From Spirogloea muscicola (taxonomy: Eukaryota; Streptophyta; Zygnematophyceae; Spirogloeales; Spirogloeaceae): a stretch of 12,293 nt of DNA. Both the position numbers and the translations under genes were made by a program. Shown in pieces: positions 9,251-12,293 of this stretch; positions within the stretch are counted from its first letter, which is position 1; each line of letters opens with the position of its first letter. The notes under the pieces were generated by a model, which ran no database searches, was not told the DNA's origin, and saw nothing but the letters and a program-made list of their open reading frames with translations. Location: NCBI GenBank assembly GCA_009602725.1, contig WELB01000068.1:25368-37660 (forward strand). The letters run 5' to 3'.

Positions 9251-9311
9251 GGGGTAATTTGTGTCTGAGTAATTTGTAGCTGCTTTCTTTCTTTGTGTGC
9301 TTTGGTTTCTT
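9251..9311 (+). mobile_element. LINE 3' tail-only fragment, opposite strand to copy A
   Basis: Starting GGGGTAATT (compare GGGGTTACT at the stop codon of A), this is a + strand copy of the segment just after the LINE stop. Bases 9267-9311 match the A tail (8268-8224, read on -) at 43 of 45 positions by eye. The upstream coding part is missing. Confidence 0.8.
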
Positions 9312-9365
9312 CTTTCTTTGGCTCATGCGGTCCACGCGCGCGCTGGCCGTGCTATGGCTGCTGCT

Positions 9366-9601
9366 TCCGCTAAGAAACAGAAACAAAGCAGCTACGAGAC
9401 ACTCAGTAACCCCTGCTAAGCAGCCGCAGATCAGAGATGCTGGGCTCCTGGAAGTAGGTCCCCTGGCCAGAGCCAGAGGCAGCAGCGAGGGCTCTGCCGG
9501 CACGAAGGTGCAGCGCCCGGGCCATGGACCTCTGCAGCGAGACGGCCAGGCGCATTCGATACACTTGCGCCAGCGACCCGGCTGCAGGGAAGTCAACCGG
9601 C
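9366..9601 (-). mobile_element. LINE copy B: 5'-truncated 3' end
   Basis: The stop codon is at 9405-9403. The frame upstream is open to the truncation point at about 9601 and reads PVDFPAAGSLAQVYRMRLAV to SDLRLLSRGY. It is close to copy A: by eye about 13 differences in some 205 bases. Of 12 codon differences compared, 8 are silent. The tail (TTGTTTCTGTTTCTTAGCG) matches A only in its first 35 or so bases. B lies in the same orientation as A, about 115 bases away. Confidence 0.9.
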
Positions 9602-9770
9602 TTCTGGGTCTCGACAGAGTGCCGCTTTTCCCGCTTCGAATTACTCTGATCTGCTATTGCTCATACGTGGATACTGAGCATCCATCTGCATCTCCCTCCG
9701 CACCGTCTCGAGCTTTGTAGTCCTTTTCCGGCACTTTTTTCTTTGGCTTTGGACATTGTCCATTGTTTTT
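9602..9770. other. Short stretch of unknown origin between LINE pieces
   Basis: No coding match to the LINE copies. From about 9721 the DNA becomes T-rich and leads into the first hairpin module. A GGACATTGTCC partial palindrome lies at 9751-9761. Confidence 0.4.
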
Positions 9771-9789
9771 GGGTTGGCATTGCCAGCCC
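9771..9789 (+). repeat. Hairpin module H1
   Basis: GGGTTGGC / GCCAGCCC with a 3-base loop; the 8-pair stem has one G-T pair. It is preceded by GTCCATTGTTTTT and followed by CCTCTTCTCTATGGGCGAGC, nearly the same flanks as H5 in copy C read on -. Confidence 0.7.
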
Positions 9790-9838
9790 CTCTTCTCTAT
9801 GGGCGAGCTCTTCTCTGCAGACCTTGTCCATTCCTTTG

Positions 9839-9856
9839 GGCTGGCCTTTCCCAGCC
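9839..9856 (+). repeat. Hairpin module H2
   Basis: GGCTGG / CCAGCC with a 6-base loop (CCTTTC), preceded by ACCTTGTCCATTCCTTTG. Confidence 0.7.
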
Positions 9857-9913
9857 ACCAGTCAATCTGGCCGCGCTTTCTTCACAGCCACCAGTTAATT
9901 TGGCCGTGCTTTC
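9852..9913 (+). repeat. Two 29-base direct repeats after H2
   Basis: The units are 9852-9880 and 9885-9913, starting CAGCCACCAGT and containing TGGCCG. They differ at three positions, all C in the first and T in the second. Confidence 0.85.
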
Positions 9914-9950
9914 CCTTGCTCTCCACTGCTGTCCTAGTCCTTTTCTGTAA

Positions 9951-9979
9951 GGAAGCGCGGCCAGATTGACTGGTGGCTG
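9951..9979 (-). repeat. Inverted copy of the 29-base unit
   Basis: Read on -, this is the CAGCCACCAGTCAATCTGGC unit again, directly followed by H3 in the same orientation. Confidence 0.85.
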
Positions 9980-9991
9980 GGAAAGCCAGCC
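9975..9991 (-). repeat. Hairpin module H3
   Basis: GGCTGG / CCAGCC with a 5-base loop (GAAAG on +). The module reads on -: GTCC, then TTGGGCTGG, as in H2 and H4 but with a shorter loop. Confidence 0.7.
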
Positions 9992-10000
9992 CAAACAATT

Positions 10001-10061
10001 GGACAAGGTCTGAAGGAGCCGGAGTGCGTCCTTCGCACTCCGGCTCCTTCAGACCTTGTCC
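10001..10061. repeat. Perfect palindrome, 28-base arms with a 5-base spacer
   Basis: The arms are 10001-10028 and 10034-10061, with spacer TCCTT. The arm contains GGTCTGAAGGAGCCGGAGTG. The same sequence occurs once more in direct orientation at about 10263-10290 (two changes), just before H4, so the arm is part of the repeat family's tail region and here two tails meet head to head. Confidence 0.95.
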
Positions 10062-10072
10062 ACTCCTTTGGG

Positions 10073-10228
10073 CATCTGCGTTTGGCCATCTCGATGCAGC
10101 GGTCCCTTGCCTTCGCGGTTCACTTGCGCGCAGGCCGAGCTTTGCCGGCGGCCTCCGGCTTCCGTCAGGGCGACGTCTTTCCGCCCGCTAGCTACTCAGA
10201 CTTGCATCTCCTGACTAGAGGTTACTGA
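10073..10228 (+). mobile_element. LINE copy D: 51-codon 3' end
   Basis: The frame from CAT at 10073 to TGA at 10226-10228 reads HLRLAISMQRSLAFAVHLRAG, then RALPAASGF, and ends SDLHLLTRGY. It aligns along its length with the end of copy A (MRLAVSLQRSMARALHLRAG...SDLRLLSRGY). No frame damage. The 5' truncation point falls right at the edge of the palindrome. The following tail (10229-10300) leads into module H4, so on this copy the hairpin lies in the 3' untranslated part. Confidence 0.88.
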
Positions 10229-10299
10229 GCGTTCCCTGGCTGATGTCTTAGTCCTACTCCTTCGTACTCCGGCTCCTTCAGACTTTGTCCATTCCTTTG

Positions 10300-10317
10300 G
10301 GCTGGCCTTTCCCAGCC
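10300..10317 (+). repeat. Hairpin module H4, downstream of copy D
   Basis: GGCTGG / CCAGCC with loop CCTTTC, as in H2, preceded by GACTTTGTCCATTCCTTTG. It sits 72 bases after the stop codon of copy D on the same strand. Confidence 0.75.
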
Positions 10318-10415
10318 ACCAGTCAATCTGGCCGCGCTTCCTGTTTGAGCTGGCCTTTCCCAATCTGGCCGCGCTTCCTGCTTTCAAAGCCACCAGTCAA
10401 TCTGGCCGCGCTTTC
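10313..10415 (+). repeat. Three more copies of the 29-base unit
   Basis: A full unit at 10313-10341, a partial one at 10362-10378 (AATCTGGCCGCGCTTCC) and a nearly full one at 10388-10415. They are separated by pieces such as GAGCTGGCCTTTCCC that recall half of the hairpin. Confidence 0.8.
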
Positions 10416-10591
10416 TTCTTGTGGGGAGGCCAGCCCAACAATGCAAAGGGGGGAGGCGCGCGGGGCGCATGAAATGAAATGGGGGCCAATTCAAGCCGAT
10501 ACATTGTTCATATTACAGGCAGAGTCTAGGGCAAACTAAACAGGGCTACATAACACGGAAACAGGGAGAAAGTGCTCGCCCTTTGAGAATA

Positions 10592-10612
10592 GGGGCTGGA
10601 AAAGCCAGCCCC
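10592..10612 (-). repeat. Hairpin module H5 in the 3' tail of copy C
   Basis: GGGGCTGG / CCAGCCCC, eight perfect pairs, 5-base loop (AAAAG on +). It lies about 90 bases after the stop of copy C on the same strand. Confidence 0.8.
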
Positions 10613-10774
10613 AAAAAATTCAACAAAGGACGAGAAGGGGGCCAGGGGAAGCGCAAAGAAAATCAAGCACACAAAGAAGCAAAGCAGCTATGGATCACTC
10701 AGTAACCCCTGCTAAGCAGCCTCAGGTCAGAGACGCTAGGCTCCTGGAAGTGGGTCCCCTGGCCAGAGCCAGAG
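10592..10774 (-). mobile_element. LINE copy C: short 3' end with intact tail and hairpin
   Basis: Stop at 10701-10699. The frame upstream (SGSGQGTHFQEPSVSDLRLL, then SRGY) is open to the truncation at about 10774. The tail on - runs GAGTGATCC, a T/C-rich stretch, CCCTTCTCGTCC, a T run, then hairpin H5. Sequence beyond the hairpin (ATTCTCAAAGGGCGAGC, about 10591-10570) may still belong to the element, possibly to about 10453. Confidence 0.87.
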
Positions 10775-11059
10775 AAACCGAAACCAAGGTGCCTAAGGTG
10801 ACATCAGTACCCACAGGAAGAAAGTGGCTGCTGATATGAAAGAATCGGCTGTGAAATGCCAGCCACAGGTGAGCACAAACAAATTCGACAAGCTTACCTT
10901 GGGGAGCTAGAGCGCCGCCACGAAAGCCGAAGGCCTGACTTAATGAGCGCCCTGCACGTTGACGAACCGTGGACCGTTAGACCGTTGGCCCCCCCCTCCC
11001 CCCCCCGGGTTTGGCTTCCCTGATTCAACACCCATCCTTCCCCTCACCTTCATCCTCCC
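10775..11059. other. Unassigned DNA between LINE copies C and E
   Basis: No gene recognised. A decayed hairpin module, H6, lies at 10847-10864 (GGCTG...CAGCC) and is followed by ACAAACAAATTCGACAAG, which resembles the flank of H3 and H5 read on -. An 18-base C tract with one T lies at 10989-11006. Confidence 0.5.
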
Positions 11060-12251
11060 TGCAGGCACCCCTTCCCACACGAATGGGCGGCCTGGGCTGC
11101 CGGTCACTTGAACAGACGGCGCAGGCAGCCTTTCTCGGTTGCTGGCACCAGGTTGTCTCCTTTCTTCCCTTGCGCTTCCCTTGCCTGGCCGGCCCTGCAG
11201 CCGAGGTGGAGGAAGGCTCCTTGGCATTCCAAGTGCAATTGAGGAGCATCCGGGAGTCAGCACTCTGCCTTCCCCTCCCTACAACCCCTCCTCACCCCCT
11301 TCTCAGCGCTTGCTCAAGCACCAGACAAAGCGGCACAGGCCAGACTCGTTGCTGCAGTTGAGGACAAGCGTCGGAAGGCGTTGAGGACGATGCCGCATAT
11401 CAAGACCAATCCAAGGAGTCTGGCACGTCTCACATCTTTCGCAACACCTGGGGCAATGGATTGGTTCACCACACATCCAATCCACAACGCTTTCAAATCA
11501 GCCCTGAAGCATTCCGGACGCTTCTCCAGCTGTTCCTGGGCCTGCCCCCGACCTGCCTCATTGGAGTAACTCAGTGTGAGTGTGGCTTCCATGCGGAGGG
11601 CGGAGACCTAGCCACCCACATGCTGCGGTGTCCCACAGGCCCTGAGGTGGTGGGCGTCCACAATTTCCTACGAGACGCCCTGGCGGGCTTGATGCGCGAC
11701 GCCGGCTACCGCGCCATTGTGGAAGTAAGCAATGTAAGGCCCATCACCACGGATTCCCAGGGTCGCCATCACCGTCGCACCCTGGACATTGTGGGTGTAC
11801 AACCTGGCGGAGGCCCACGAGCCTTGGTGGATGTGGTGGTGACGGAGGCATACAAGAGTTCCGCTTCCACACACATTGCTGGCCACGCAATGGGAGGTGC
11901 TGAGCAGAGAAAGCTCCGACACTACTCGACTACCCCAGCAGCGACCACCTTCTCCCGGCCGCAATCGACACTTTCGGCTGCTTGGGTCCTCGCTTTCATA
12001 CCCTACTTGAGAACATAGCGAGTCTGGGATATGCACTACGCGAGGATATGCTTCCAGCCCAGATGGGTATGCCGGCTGCCTATCTGTCATTTTTGCGACG
12101 TCGAGTGTCAGCTTGTCTGCAGCGAGCTCAGGCTCATGCGTTGCATCAGAAAGCTGGTCGAGCCTTGGCTAGTAGTTCGAGAGCTTGTCGATTGCGGTCC
12201 GGTATTCGAGCATCAGTTAGCGACCTCTATGTGCTGACTCGTGGTTACTGA
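11060..12251 (+). pseudogene. LINE copy E: longer RLE retrotransposon 3' part, frameshifted
   Basis: E reaches further upstream than A. PLPTRMGGLGCRSLEQTAQA (from about 11068) is the GGLG region that follows the reverse-transcriptase domain in LINEs. The frame then changes near 11240-11300 to FSALAQAPDKAAQARLVAAV and SFATPGAMDWFTTHPIHNA (matching A's ARFAAVVDKA and SSPGAAAWLQALPI). It changes again near 11490 to FRTLLQLFLGLPP, the zinc cluster CECG...H-x3-C, VHNFLRD, RRTLDIV and LVDVVVTEAYK. It changes a last time at about 11926 (one base missing) to DYPSSDHLLPAAIDTFG. The end is SDLYVLTRGY and TGA at 12249-12251. E belongs to a clearly different subfamily from A, B and C, sharing under half of its residues by eye. 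It is non-functional as it stands. Confidence 0.85.
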
Positions 12252-12293
12252 GCGGGTCGGCTTAGCAGCAGGTGACGTGCATTTGTCAATGTG

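Larger units (their letters stand above)
8224..9311. repeat. Inverted 45-base repeats at the two ends of copy A
   Basis: The arms are 8224-8268 and 9267-9311, with two mismatches. Each arm is the first 45 bases around and after the LINE stop codon (GAGT[GA]ATTTGTAGCTGC onwards). Together they enclose the whole coding part of A, which gives the insertion false terminal inverted repeats. Confidence 0.85.

Noticed and set aside
8224-9311. DNA transposon with terminal inverted repeats, or a twin-priming inversion
   Set aside because: The arms are LINE 3' tails and the enclosed frame is a LINE C-terminus. Twin priming inverts the 5' part, not the 3' tail.
9973-10191. 72-codon frame on +
   Set aside because: It crosses the palindrome and runs out of frame with the LINE match of copy D, which explains this DNA better.
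9852-10415. CRISPR array
   Set aside because: The units are irregularly spaced, occur in both orientations and have repetitive spacers in a eukaryotic repeat region.

Overview
The window is eukaryotic nuclear DNA from the green lineage, most likely a streptophyte (a plant or a charophyte-like alga). I cannot name the species. The evidence is an intron-rich MRE11 gene whose exons match plant MRE11 block by block, and a partial gene whose product carries a transmembrane segment followed by a VIMAG motif, the mark of the plant GLUTAMINE DUMPER family. The repeats argue against a flowering plant. They are C-terminal ends of LINE-type retrotransposons that use a restriction-like endonuclease (RLE), whereas flowering-plant LINEs are L1 or RTE type with a different nuclease.

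Layout. 1-741: GC-rich 3' part of a GLUTAMINE DUMPER-like gene on +, open at the left edge. 742-1843: no recognisable gene; it lies between the convergent 3' ends of the two genes. 1844 to about 7391: MRE11 on -, about 20 exons joined by introns of roughly 120-310 bases. All splice sites are GT-AG except one GC-AG, and the phases stay consistent from exon 1 to exon 19. The short first coding exon was not found and the last acceptor is ambiguous. About 7392-8105: GC-rich upstream DNA with two TGG/GGT microsatellites and no clear gene. 8106-12251: a pile-up of 5'-truncated LINE 3' ends in both orientations.

The LINE pile-up holds seven pieces: F (8106-8168, +), A (8175-9250, -, with an open 326-codon frame), a tail-only piece (9251-9311, +), B (9366-9601, -), D (10073-10228, +), C (10592-10774, -) and E (about 11060-12251, +, broken by three frameshifts). 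A and E show a Cys/His zinc-binding cluster followed by PD-(D/E)XK-like nuclease motifs. All copies that reach the 3' end finish with the same C-terminal signature, SDL-x2-L-[ST]-RGY, then TGA. Between and after them lie non-coding repeat modules built around a small hairpin (GGCTGG...CCAGCC) whose loop varies while its stem is kept. At least one hairpin lies in the 3' tail of a LINE copy, so it may be a signal that the reverse transcriptase recognises.

MRE11 is a conserved chromosomal DNA-repair gene and the GLUTAMINE DUMPER-like gene is a membrane-protein gene. They share no obvious pathway. The mobile-element island begins less than 1 kb upstream of MRE11. All alignments, identities and exon borders were worked out by eye from the sequence alone.
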